Assembly: GCA_963756115.1 (NCBI GenBank)
Contig: CAVWMN010000010.1
Location: forward strand, 806,001 to 870,000
Length of the DNA: 64,000 nt
Direction: 5' to 3'
Origin: JTS-RE37 sp963756115
GTDB lineage: Bacteria; Bacteroidota; Bacteroidia; Flavobacteriales; Flavobacteriaceae
The position numbers were made by a program, and so were the translations under genes. The notes below the pieces were generated by a model. The model worked only from the letters and a program-made list of their open reading frames with translations, had not been told where the DNA came from and did no database searches. This document shows, piece after piece, positions 1-7,237 of this stretch (its first letter is position 1; each line of letters begins with the position of its first letter).

Positions 1-2
1 GT

Positions 3-167
3 GCAACCTATGCTATCGAACAAATACTGAATTGGCCTACGAGTGTGACCAGTTATTCGATTATAATTTCCTTCGCGGTCTGTGCCATTACGGGTATTTT
101 TTTCGGATGGTATCCAGCCAGAAAAGCGTCGGCATTAGACCCGATCACAGCATTGCGCTATGAGTAA
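3..167 (+). CDS. C-terminal end of an ABC transporter permease (MacB/FtsX type), cut by window edge
   Basis: Only the last 54 codons are present; the frame is open from base 3 to a TAA at 165-167. The end reads as one hydrophobic segment followed by GWYPARKASALDPITALRYE, the standard ending of FtsX/MacB-like permeases, in which the last membrane helix is followed by a PA-(R/K)-KAS-x-LDPI-x-ALRYE tail. The family exports peptides, lipoproteins or drugs across the inner membrane. It lies 12 bp before a LytS/LytTR pair, a frequent arrangement in Bacteroidota in which the two-component system controls the transporter. Family confident, substrate unknown. Confidence 0.8.
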   Translation, partial: ATYAIEQILNWPTSVTSYSIIISFAVCAITGIFFGWYPARKASALDPITALRYE

Positions 168-179
168 AAAAATGAGTTG

Positions 180-1217
180 ATGCAAGTGAACAGAAAAAAA
201 AACGCAACCCGGTTACTTCATGTTTTGACCTGGCTGCTATTGTTTTTCATGCCCTATTTTTTGTCGCAGGGGCAGGACCAGGATCAAATTCTATCCCGGA
301 CGCTGATCCATTCCTGGATCCCGCTCTTCTTTTATGCCTTCATTTTTTACGCCAACTACATCTATCTCATTGATACTTTTCTTTTCAACAAACGAATGGT
401 CATCTTCTGGCTGATCAATGCTGCTTTGATCGCTATTTTGGTCGGAATCAACCAGGAACTGAAGAAGTATCTTTCGGAAGTACTCCTGGTTAACGGAAAC
501 CGACCTGATATGCCTCCCCGGACTTTATTTTTCTATCTGGACATTATCGCATCGACCGTACCGTTGATTTTTTCCATCGCCCTGAAAACGACCGAAAGAT
601 GGATGAAAACGGAAGCCGAACGAAAAGAGGCGGAAAATGTTAAACTGCAATCGGAGATACAACATCTGAAATATCAATTACAGCCCCATTTTTTCTTCAA
701 TTCATTGAACACGATTTATGCTTTGGTGGACAGCGCCCCAGAACGAGCCAAAAAGACCATCCACAGCTTAGGAAAACTGATGCGCTACCTGTTGTACGAT
801 ACCGAGACCGAAAAGGTCGGTTTGCAAAAGGAAATCGATTTTATGATACAATATATCGAACTGATGAAACTCAGGTTTCCGGATAAAATACAAATATCCT
901 ATTCGTTCCCGGAATCCTCCCAAAACCTAACGGTCGTGCCCCTTCTTTTTATAACTTTGGTAGAAAATGCCTTTAAACATGGTGTTCCGGCCAGTAAGTC
1001 CGCTACCTTGTCCTTTAAAATGGAAATCTCGGAAACATTTTTGGTCTTTACAGCATCCAACCCAAACCTGCCCAAATCGGACAGCGATAAAAGCGGTTCG
1101 GGCATTGGATTGGAAAATTTGGAAAAACGGCTGCAATTGCTATATCCGAACAAACATACGCTGAACCATAGCGTCGAGGACGAAGTCTTTACGGCCATCC
1201 TCACCCTTGAAATCTAA
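180..1217 (+). CDS. LytS/YehU-type membrane sensor histidine kinase
   Basis: 345 residues. Four hydrophobic segments (about residues 14-30, 45-68, 74-92, 120-137) form a membrane sensor with no large outside domain. A short coiled coil (about 140-165) leads to the His_kinase domain with the phospho-acceptor in QPHFFFNSLN (His170), then a HATPase domain with an N-box (LVENAFKHG) and a G-box (GSGIGLENL). This is the 5TM/LytS-like kinase class that pairs with LytTR regulators, and the partner follows after 6 bp. A TTG directly before the ATG at 180 would add one residue; the ATG is preferred. The signal sensed is unknown. Confidence 0.9.
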   Translation: MQVNRKKNATRLLHVLTWLLLFFMPYFLSQGQDQDQILSRTLIHSWIPLFFYAFIFYANYIYLIDTFLFNKRMVIFWLINAALIAILVGINQELKKYLSEVLLVNGNRPDMPPRTLFFYLDIIASTVPLIFSIALKTTERWMKTEAERKEAENVKLQSEIQHLKYQLQPHFFFNSLNTIYALVDSAPERAKKTIHSLGKLMRYLLYDTETEKVGLQKEIDFMIQYIELMKLRFPDKIQISYSFPESSQNLTVVPLLFITLVENAFKHGVPASKSATLSFKMEISETFLVFTASNPNLPKSDSDKSGSGIGLENLEKRLQLLYPNKHTLNHSVEDEVFTAILTLEI

Positions 1218-1223
1218 TTTGAA

Positions 1224-1955
1224 ATGGAGCCACTTAAAATAAGTTGTATCGTTGTTGATGATGAACCCATGGCATTGCAACTGATTGAGGGCTATGTGCT
1301 GAAAACGCCTTTTCTGGACCTGAAAAATAAATGCGATAGCGCTATCGAGGCATTGACCTATTTGGAAAACGAAAAGGTGGATCTGATTTTTCTGGACATA
1401 CAGATGCCAGATCTTACGGGAATCGGCCTCTCCAAATTGCTTCCCAAAAGTACACGTATTGTCTTTACGACAGCCTTTAGTGAATATGCCCTTGAAGGTT
1501 TCAAGGTAGAGGCATTGGATTATTTATTGAAGCCGTTCGACTATGCCGAATTCCTGTCCGCAGCAACAAAGGCCAGGGAATGGTTCGCGTTGGTCAAGGG
1601 CCAATCCCCTGAAACCTCCGTTAGTGAAAAGAAATTCCTGTTCGTTAAATCGGATTATAAACAACTCAAGATCAATCTTGACGAAGTACTCTATTTTGAA
1701 GGTCTAAAGGATTATATTAAAATCTGGCTCAAGGGCCGATCCAGTGCCATCTTGACCTTGATGAGCCTTAAAAGCCTGGAAGAACAACTTCCCAAAGACC
1801 AATTTATGCGCGTGCACCGATCGTTCATTGTTGCATTGCAGGCCATAGACACCATAGAAAGGAGCCAGATCATTATCGGCGAAAAGCGCATTACGGTTTC
1901 GGAAAACTATAAACCGGAATTTTTAGCCTATATTTCAAAGAACAGCCTTGATTGA
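1224..1955 (+). CDS. LytTR-family response regulator
   Basis: 243 residues. N-terminal receiver domain (about 6-120) with acidic pocket DDEP, phospho-acceptor Asp58 in FLDIQMPD and the conserved Lys in LDYLLKPF. A LytTR DNA-binding domain follows (about 140-240), with the characteristic VLYFEGLKDYIKI and FMRVHRSFIV stretches. It is the cognate regulator of the kinase 6 bp upstream. LytTR proteins bind pairs of direct repeats near promoters and often control transporters or envelope functions, so the ABC permease ending just upstream is a candidate target (inference). Confidence 0.92.
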   Translation: MEPLKISCIVVDDEPMALQLIEGYVLKTPFLDLKNKCDSAIEALTYLENEKVDLIFLDIQMPDLTGIGLSKLLPKSTRIVFTTAFSEYALEGFKVEALDYLLKPFDYAEFLSAATKAREWFALVKGQSPETSVSEKKFLFVKSDYKQLKINLDEVLYFEGLKDYIKIWLKGRSSAILTLMSLKSLEEQLPKDQFMRVHRSFIVALQAIDTIERSQIIIGEKRITVSENYKPEFLAYISKNSLD

Positions 1956-1989
1956 ATTTTTTTGCCCATATCATGAACAGAATCAGGGT

Positions 1990-2550
1990 TGCAATAGGGG
2001 CCTGTTGGCTCAAACCCCTACCCTTTATAAGTTACTACCGCCCGTTGCAATAGTCAGGCAGGGTTGCAGGGAAATAGAATGGAATCCTTAAAGTCTATGG
2101 GGGAAAGATCCATTGAAAATGAGCAAAGATTAACAGAATACTTTTTAGTAGTTATTCCGGATGGGGTTCCTAAACCCCTCCCCTTTTTAAGTTACTATCG
2201 CCCGCTGCAATTGTCAGGCAGGGTAGCAGGGAAAAGGGATGGACTCATAAATACCTGCAAGCTTTGGTTTCTCCAGGTGGTGGGAGGTGTTTTCAGCGGG
2301 GTTATTGGAGAGAGGGGGCGATACCCCTCCCCTTTTCAAGTTAACCCCGCCGGATGCAATTAACAAGCAGTATTGCGGCGAAAGTGATGGACTCCATAAT
2401 AGCTGTGGGAGAAGGATACCCGGAGGGTCTAAGTAGCTAAAAATAAATTTGAGGGGAGAGATGTTGATGGGGGTCCTAAACCCCTCCCCTTTAAAAGGTA
2501 AGCCCATCAACTGTAATTGCAAAGCAGGGTGACCCGGAAAGGCAATAGTT
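1990..2550. repeat. Interspersed repeat family A, four diverged copies (left end)
   Basis: Four diverged copies start near 2000, 2163, 2315 and 2468, about 150-165 bp apart. Each has a short inverted repeat (GGGGT..., then ACCCCTCCCC), a T/A-rich spacer, an AAGTTA/AAGGTA box and a degraded CTGCAAT...CAGGCAG box. No frame stays open across several copies, start sites and family resemblance are lacking, and base use differs from the neighbouring genes, so this is read as non-coding. The same core returns at 62637-64000. Confidence 0.75.
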
Positions 2551-2589
2551 TTGCCTTTTTGTTAAAACCAAAATCAAATTTGGAATTCA

Positions 2590-3500
2590 TTCACCGTTAT
2601 AAGGCGCTTACTTCATCCCAAAAGGCAATCCCGGGCAAGCATATAAACCACACAAGCTTGCGCTTGTAGGGTGTTATATTTTTAAACGCTGTGAACGTTC
2701 GGGATTAACTTCGTTGATCCCCACAGGCAATCCCGGGCAAACATATAAACCACACAAGCTGGCGCTTGTTTGTCACTATATTTTTAAACGGTGTGAACGT
2801 AGGGGATTAACTTCGTTGATCCCCAAAAGGCAATCCCGGGCAAGCATATAAACCACACAAGCTGGCGCTTGTTTGTCACTATATTTTTAAACGCTGTGAA
2901 TGGAGGGATTAACTTCGTTGATCCCCACCAGGTAATCCCGGGCAAGCATATAAACCGCACAAGCTGACGCTTGTTTGTAACTATATTTTCAAACGCTGTG
3001 AAAGCAGGGGGATTAACTTCGTTGATCCCCAAAAGGCAATCCCGGGCGAGCATATAAACCACACAAGCTGGCGCTTGTTTGTCATCTATATTTTTAAACC
3101 GCTGTGAACGTACGGGATTAACTTCGTTGATCCCCACCAGGCAATCCCGGGCAAGCATATAAACCACACAAGCTGCCGCTTGTTTGTCACTATATTTTTA
3201 AACGCTGTGAACGTACGGGATTAACTTCGTTGATCCCCAAAAGGCAATCCCGGGCAAACATATAAACCACACAAGCTGGCGCTTGTTGGATACTATATTT
3301 TTAAACGCTGTGAATGGAGGGATTAACTTCGTTGATCCCCAAAAAGCAATCCCGGGCAAGCATATAAACCACACAAGCTGGCGCTTGTTGGATACTTATT
3401 TTTAAACGCTGTGAAAGTAGGGGATTAACTTCGTTGATCCCCAAAAAGCAATCCCGGGCAAACATATAAACCACACAAGCTGGCGCTTGTTTGTTTTTTG
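2590..3500. repeat. Tandem repeat family B: nine units of about 102-105 bp
   Basis: The core GGCAATCCCGGGCAAGCATA recurs with small changes at 2624, 2726, 2829, 2931, 3035, 3140, 3243, 3345 and 3447, giving a period of 102-105 bp. Each unit carries two stem-loops. The first has 9-bp arms GGGATTAAC/GTTGATCCC around TTC (one G-U pair); the second has arms ACAAGC/GCTTGT around TGGC. The first unit is degraded. Because unit lengths vary by non-multiples of three, the minus-strand reading frames across it break and change phase, so it is unlikely to be protein coding. No transposase or Y1-type nuclease is nearby. Confidence 0.9.
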
Positions 3501-3512
3501 ATCCCGCTACCT

Positions 3513-3532
3513 TGTGAAAATAAATTTTCACA
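3513..3532. repeat. Perfect 20-bp inverted repeat
   Basis: TGTGAAAAT-AA-ATTTTCACA, a perfect dyad with 9-bp arms directly after the last family B unit and 13 bp before the tRNA-Ser terminator. No T-run follows on either strand, so it is not a typical terminator. It could be a protein site or mark the border of the array. Confidence 0.5.
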
Positions 3533-3544
3533 GGTCATTGGTAT

Positions 3545-3573
3545 CAAAAAACCCACACCTCCCGGTGTGGGTT
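3545..3573 (-). terminator. Rho-independent terminator of tRNA-Ser
   Basis: On the minus strand a stem AACCCACACC/GGTGTGGGTT with a 4-base loop is followed by a run of six T. It lies 8 bp beyond the 3' end of the tRNA-Ser gene. Confidence 0.85.
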
Positions 3574-3581
3574 TACTTTTG

Positions 3582-3666
3582 CGGAGGAAGAGGGATTCGA
3601 ACCCCCGGAGGTGTGACCCTCAACAGTTTTCAAGACTGCCGCATTCGACCACTCTGCCATTCCTCC
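3582..3666 (-). tRNA. tRNA-Ser (anticodon TGA)
   Basis: 85-nt class II tRNA on the minus strand. Acceptor stem GGAGGAA/TTCCTCC, discriminator G, anticodon loop CTTGAAA giving anticodon TGA (decodes UCN), a long variable arm, and T-loop TTCGAAT. CCA is not encoded, so it must be added after transcription. It is flanked by its own promoter-like box upstream and a terminator downstream, so it is a single-gene unit. Confidence 0.95.
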
Positions 3667-3712
3667 AAAAAAATCACCGAATCCTACTGAAAAATCAGCA
3701 AATGGGCCGGTG

Positions 3713-3758
3713 CCCTCCGAAACAATCCGAATGGATTGCGAAGGAGGGTGCAAATATA
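3713..3758 (-). promoter_or_regulatory. tRNA-Ser promoter -7 box and leader hairpin
   Basis: Minus-strand TATATTTG (plus 3751-3758) matches the flavobacterial -7 box TAnnTTTG; no clear TTG was seen upstream at the right spacing. The leader before the tRNA contains a two-part hairpin: GGAGGG/CCCTCC and GGATTG/CAATCC (plus 3713-3748). It may be a processing signal. Confidence 0.55.
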
Positions 3759-3895
3759 ATAAGCTTTTTTAATTCCACATGCAGCTTTCCGATATTTAAA
3801 AACATTCACAAATAAATCACAATCAATACTCCAAATTTGATTATAACTTTTTGTTTAAGTATATTTATATATTATTAAACAATATTTACGCTGTT

Positions 3896-4060
3896 ATGTT
3901 CGGACTATTTAAAAAGAAATCGGAAAAGGAAAAATTGCAGGCCCAATATGCAAAGCTCTTAAAAGAATCACATAGCCTCTCGACAACAAATCGAAAACTC
4001 AGTGACCAAAAAGTATTTGAAGCTGAAGAAGTGATGAAACAACTGGAAAAATTAAACTAA
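3896..4060 (+). CDS. Small charged cytosolic protein, Lacal_2735-like
   Basis: 54 residues from the ATG at 3896, beginning MFGLFKKKSEKEKLQ. The protein is highly charged and predicted to be mostly helical, with a basic N-terminus (GLFKKKSEKEK) and a heptad-like acidic end (EAEEVMKQLEKLN). This matches from memory the short Lacal_2735 family found across Flavobacteriia, whose function is unknown. A start further upstream in the same frame would add hydrophobic residues encoded by the AT-rich leader and is less likely. Confidence 0.75.
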   Translation: MFGLFKKKSEKEKLQAQYAKLLKESHSLSTTNRKLSDQKVFEAEEVMKQLEKLN

Positions 4061-4126
4061 CCCCACACTGTTTATTATGACAGGAAAGCTGCCAGGCCTG
4101 AACAGGCAGCATGAAGCAAAGGATCA

Positions 4127-5608
4127 TTGAAGACAATAGAGCTTATATTTCCGCACCAACTTTTTAAAGACTCACCGCTCCTAAGGGAAGCGTCTGAAGT
4201 ATACCTTGTAGAAGAATTTTTATTTTTTCATCAGTATCCGTTTCACAAACAGAAAATTGCATTTCACAGGGCTACCATGAAAGGGTATGAGGCTTTCCTG
4301 AAAGCAGGAAACTCAACGGTTCATTACATCCAGGCCAGCCTTCCCATTTCAGATATCCGAAAGCTCATCCCACACCTGAAAAAGGAAGGAGTCACTCACA
4401 TCAACTATATTGACCCTGTTGATAATTGGTTGCAGCAGCGAATTGAAACTTCCTGTAAAGAAGCAGATATAACCCGTACTGTCTTCGATTCACCTTTATT
4501 TTTGAATACAAAGGAGGAGCTTTCCTCTTTTTTTCGGAGCGATAAGAAAAAATACCATCAAACCTCCTTTTATAAAAAACAGCGTAAAAAGCGGCATATC
4601 CTTATTGAAATCGATGGTAGCCCTTCCGGGGGAAAATGGACGTATGACACTGAAAACAGGAAGAAATACCCCGCCGGAAAAACCCCGCCATCCATCCGGT
4701 ATCCGGATACGGATGAATTTTATACCGAAGCTGTCCGATATGTTCAAACACATTTTTCCGGCAATTTAGGGTCACTTACCGACCATTCATTATATCCTAC
4801 GAATTTTGACACGACAAAAGCCTGGTATCAACAGTTTCTGGAACATCGATTTATGGAATTCGGCGCTTACGAAGATGCCATTGTCGCGGAGCACTCCATC
4901 CTAAACCACAGTATGCTGACGCCGATGCTGAATGTCGGCCTCATTACCCCCCGGGAGATCGTGGAAAAAAGTTTGGCATATGCCGAAGAACATTCCATCC
5001 CCATCAATTCTACGGAAGGTTTTATACGCCAGATCGTAGGGTGGCGCGAATTTATCAGAGGGGTATATGAACAGCATGGCAGTGAGGAACGCACACATAA
5101 TTTCTGGGGATTTACCAGAAAGATCCCTTCCTCTTTTTACAACGGTACTACGGGCATTTCGCCGGTAGACCATACCATTAAAAAAGTCCTGCGGACAGGA
5201 TACTGCCACCATATCGAACGCCTGATGGTCCTTGGTAATTTCATGGTCCTCTGCGAATTCGACCCGGATGAAGTCTACCGCTGGTTTATGGAGCTCTTCA
5301 TCGATGCGTATGACTGGGTCATGGTGCCCAATGTGTATGGCATGAGCCAGTTTGCAGATGGCGGCTTACTGGCTACGAAACCCTATATAAGCAGCAGTAA
5401 TTACATCCTGAAGATGAGCAATTATAAAAAAGGCGAATGGCAGGAGACCTGGGATGGGTTATTCTGGCAGTTTATGGACAAGCACCGCTCCTTTTTCAGT
5501 CAAAACCCCAGGCTGGGAATGCTTGTTGGTGTGTTCGACAAGATGCCGCAGGAAAAAAAGGAATTACATTTTAAAAATGGGGATCAATTTTTCAAGGATT
5601 TAGTTTAA
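4127..5608 (+). CDS. Cryptochrome/photolyase-related protein (DPRP family) lacking FeS-cluster cysteines
   Basis: 493 residues from a TTG start (MKTIELIF); no ATG is available in frame nearby. The N-terminal part (about 1-140) is the Rossmann-like antenna domain of deoxyribodipyrimidine photolyase-related proteins. The C-terminal helical part has the FAD-binding signatures GWREFIRGVY, GYCHHIERLMVLGNF and PNVYGMSQFADGGLLATKPY. The family repairs (6-4) photoproducts or senses light. In PhrB-type members a [4Fe-4S] cluster is held by four cysteines, three of them in the loop after the MSxY motif; here that stretch reads MSNYKKGEWQETWDGLFW with no Cys, and only three Cys exist in the whole protein. 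Binding of FAD remains plausible. Confidence 0.85.
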   Translation: MKTIELIFPHQLFKDSPLLREASEVYLVEEFLFFHQYPFHKQKIAFHRATMKGYEAFLKAGNSTVHYIQASLPISDIRKLIPHLKKEGVTHINYIDPVDNWLQQRIETSCKEADITRTVFDSPLFLNTKEELSSFFRSDKKKYHQTSFYKKQRKKRHILIEIDGSPSGGKWTYDTENRKKYPAGKTPPSIRYPDTDEFYTEAVRYVQTHFSGNLGSLTDHSLYPTNFDTTKAWYQQFLEHRFMEFGAYEDAIVAEHSILNHSMLTPMLNVGLITPREIVEKSLAYAEEHSIPINSTEGFIRQIVGWREFIRGVYEQHGSEERTHNFWGFTRKIPSSFYNGTTGISPVDHTIKKVLRTGYCHHIERLMVLGNFMVLCEFDPDEVYRWFMELFIDAYDWVMVPNVYGMSQFADGGLLATKPYISSSNYILKMSNYKKGEWQETWDGLFWQFMDKHRSFFSQNPRLGMLVGVFDKMPQEKKELHFKNGDQFFKDLV

Positions 5609-5620
5609 TAAATCAGTAGG

Positions 5621-6061
5621 ATGCTATTCAATACGACCCGTAACAACAAAGATTACAATACCGAAAGTGCACGGCTGGTGGGAACAAGATTCAACTTGGC
5701 TCAACGGATTAAACTTGGGGGCATCTGTTCAGGCAGGGTACAACTTGACAAAACAAATGAAAAACTCCGGAGTGGTCAACCCGTATCATTGGAACCAAAT
5801 TTCGGTAAAATTGAACTGCGACCCAAAGGCATAATCATACACTACACCATCCTATCAGAACGATTTTCCTGGGTTATTCCATACTACCGTTTGGTGATCT
5901 ATAATGCGCAGTATTTTAGTATCCATGCCAATGGAAACTTTATTCGATTTAAAAGAAATAAGGCGTACAACAAAAACAAGAAGTTTATCAGGAAAATGCT
6001 CCAGCATAAAATCGATTCTTTAAACCTAAACTATTATGATTATGGATCCCTTTGGTATTAA
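5621..6061 (+). CDS. Conserved flavobacterial hypothetical protein
   Basis: 146 residues, ATG at 5621, 12 bp after the photolyase-related gene and probably cotranscribed. No signal peptide or membrane helix. The core (about 25-120) is beta-rich with segments such as IKLGGICSGRVQLD, GKIELRPKGIIIHYT and WVIPYYRLVIYNAQYFSIHA. It resembles, from memory, an uncharacterised family widespread in Flavobacteriia. No catalytic motif is apparent. Function unknown. Confidence 0.75.
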   Translation: MLFNTTRNNKDYNTESARLVGTRFNLAQRIKLGGICSGRVQLDKTNEKLRSGQPVSLEPNFGKIELRPKGIIIHYTILSERFSWVIPYYRLVIYNAQYFSIHANGNFIRFKRNKAYNKNKKFIRKMLQHKIDSLNLNYYDYGSLWY

Positions 6062-6071
6062 GTCCAAAAAA

Positions 6072-6497
6072 TCAAAATAGTGATGGTTTATCGTAAGCAA
6101 TAACACTCATTACAAATAGTATCGTCCATAAAACGGTTCGCAGCCAATTTTTCCGTACCAGGGACCCTACCATTTCTTCATTTGAAGTTCCTTTGGAAAT
6201 GGCATTATGGATCGGAACAAAAAGTAGAAAGGTAACCAACCAGATAATACTTATAATCAATAGACTGGCCATAGTATACAGCGTCACTACCATACTTATT
6301 TGGTATAGTGACAGTCCTAACTGCGCCAGCATTAAAGGGGCAACAAGGTAGGTGATCAAAGTAGTATACTTCCGATGCCAAACCTGCAAATTATCTTTGG
6401 AATAATATAAAAACCCGGGATATATGATGAGCTGGATGACCCAAATCAGCACAAGTAATCCGAAATCCGTCAGTAATCTTACAAGTGTAACAGCCAT
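6072..6497 (-). CDS. Four-helix integral membrane protein, unknown function
   Basis: 141 residues with four strongly hydrophobic segments (about 8-27, 48-66, 72-96, 117-135) and a short basic loop before the last one. It resembles the small four-helix DUF1772-like membrane proteins in size and layout, but no diagnostic motif is seen. It converges on the preceding hypothetical gene, leaving 10 bp between stop codons. No partner genes suggest a role. Confidence 0.7.
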   Translation of the reverse strand: MAVTLVRLLTDFGLLVLIWVIQLIIYPGFLYYSKDNLQVWHRKYTTLITYLVAPLMLAQLGLSLYQISMVVTLYTMASLLIISIIWLVTFLLFVPIHNAISKGTSNEEMVGSLVRKNWLRTVLWTILFVMSVIAYDKPSLF

Positions 6498-6864
6498 TTT
6501 AAAGAATTGTTGATACCAACAATCAAAAGTTTTCGTGTATAAAAGTAATGATCAAGCTCCATGATACCTTTTTTGAAGGGGTAATTCTGTAATTTCAACC
6601 TGGCAGAACAGAAAACACCAGAAAGTTAGAACCCAATCATTTTGGGCTGTGCTTCTACTCTACATACCTTCTTTATTCCTGCATCTTTTTATTTGCATAG
6701 TATATTCCGGATACCCCCGGGAAGTTCGTACCTTGGTATGGTAAACCTACAGGGCTCTAACTATTCGGTAATACGTTTACAGTAGGTAACAGGCGATATT
6801 GCGGAGGGCTGGTTGATCTTGGGATGGCTGGAGAGTAATCTAATTAACTAAGATAAAATCAAAG
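6498..6864. other. 371-bp intergenic region between divergent genes
   Basis: No credible coding frame. It separates the minus-strand membrane protein from the plus-strand sensor kinase and should hold both promoters. A fragment CTAACTATT near 6758 resembles the first half of the 18-bp motif found at 9881, 10621 and 13126 but lacks its second half. AT-rich stretches near 6690-6710 (TTTATTTG) are weak -7 box candidates. Confidence 0.5.
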
Positions 6865-6880
6865 TTTTGTGGCCACAAAA
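6865..6880. promoter_or_regulatory. Perfect 16-bp palindrome over the GTG start codon
   Basis: TTTTGTGGCCACAAAA is its own reverse complement and contains the presumed GTG start (6869-6871) of the sensor kinase. It could be an operator or an mRNA hairpin that hides the start codon. Confidence 0.45.
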
Positions 6881-7237
6881 TTTTTGATACCAGTGGTTTT
6901 GCTTATAGGGATTTTCGCTGCCAATTCCCAGGGATCATGGCGTATCGATAAACTGGGTATAGCAGATGGACTTTCCCAGGGATATATTTATGCGATCCAC
7001 CAGGATAGAAAAGGCTTTATATGGATAGGTACCCACGGGGGGCTAAACCGCTATGACGGTTATGGTTTCAAAGTTTTCCAATATCAACCTTACAATGAAT
7101 CCTCCCTGGGTGATAATGCAGTTTTCTTTATCGAAGAGGACAAGATCACGGGAAAGTTCTGGATTGGTACCAGCTCGAGCCTGAATGAATTTGACCCTGA
7201 AAACTTTTCGAACACCCGATATGACTTATCCGGATAA
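6869..7237 (+). CDS. N-terminal part of a beta-propeller hybrid sensor kinase (frameshifted gene)
   Basis: 122 residues from a GTG start; a TAA lies four codons upstream in frame, so no earlier start is possible. A signal peptide (ATKFLIPVVLLIGIFAANSQ) is followed by DGLSQGYIYAIHQDRKGFIW and GTHGGLNRYDGYGFKVF, the first blade of a two-component regulator propeller (Reg_prop), and by a second blade. The reading frame ends at 7237, while the protein clearly continues one frame over from about 7227 (skipping T7226 gives ...RYD-YPDKQMEF). One extra base, real or an error, splits the gene. Confidence 0.85.
   Translation: MATKFLIPVVLLIGIFAANSQGSWRIDKLGIADGLSQGYIYAIHQDRKGFIWIGTHGGLNRYDGYGFKVFQYQPYNESSLGDNAVFFIEEDKITGKFWIGTSSSLNEFDPENFSNTRYDLSG

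Noticed and set aside
2064..2363. 99-codon frame in the left repeat block
   Set aside because: Overlaps two family A copies, no homologous look, no promoter or ribosome site.
2784..3167. Long minus-strand frame with repeated VVYMLARDC-like peptides
   Set aside because: It is made by the tandem array; units change length by non-multiples of three and the frame is lost between them, with no start signal or family match.
2590..3500. CRISPR array
   Set aside because: The whole 103-bp unit is conserved, with no variable spacers and no cas genes nearby.
3301..3531. Second minus-strand frame across the array
   Set aside because: Same reason; it also runs into the inverted repeat at 3513.
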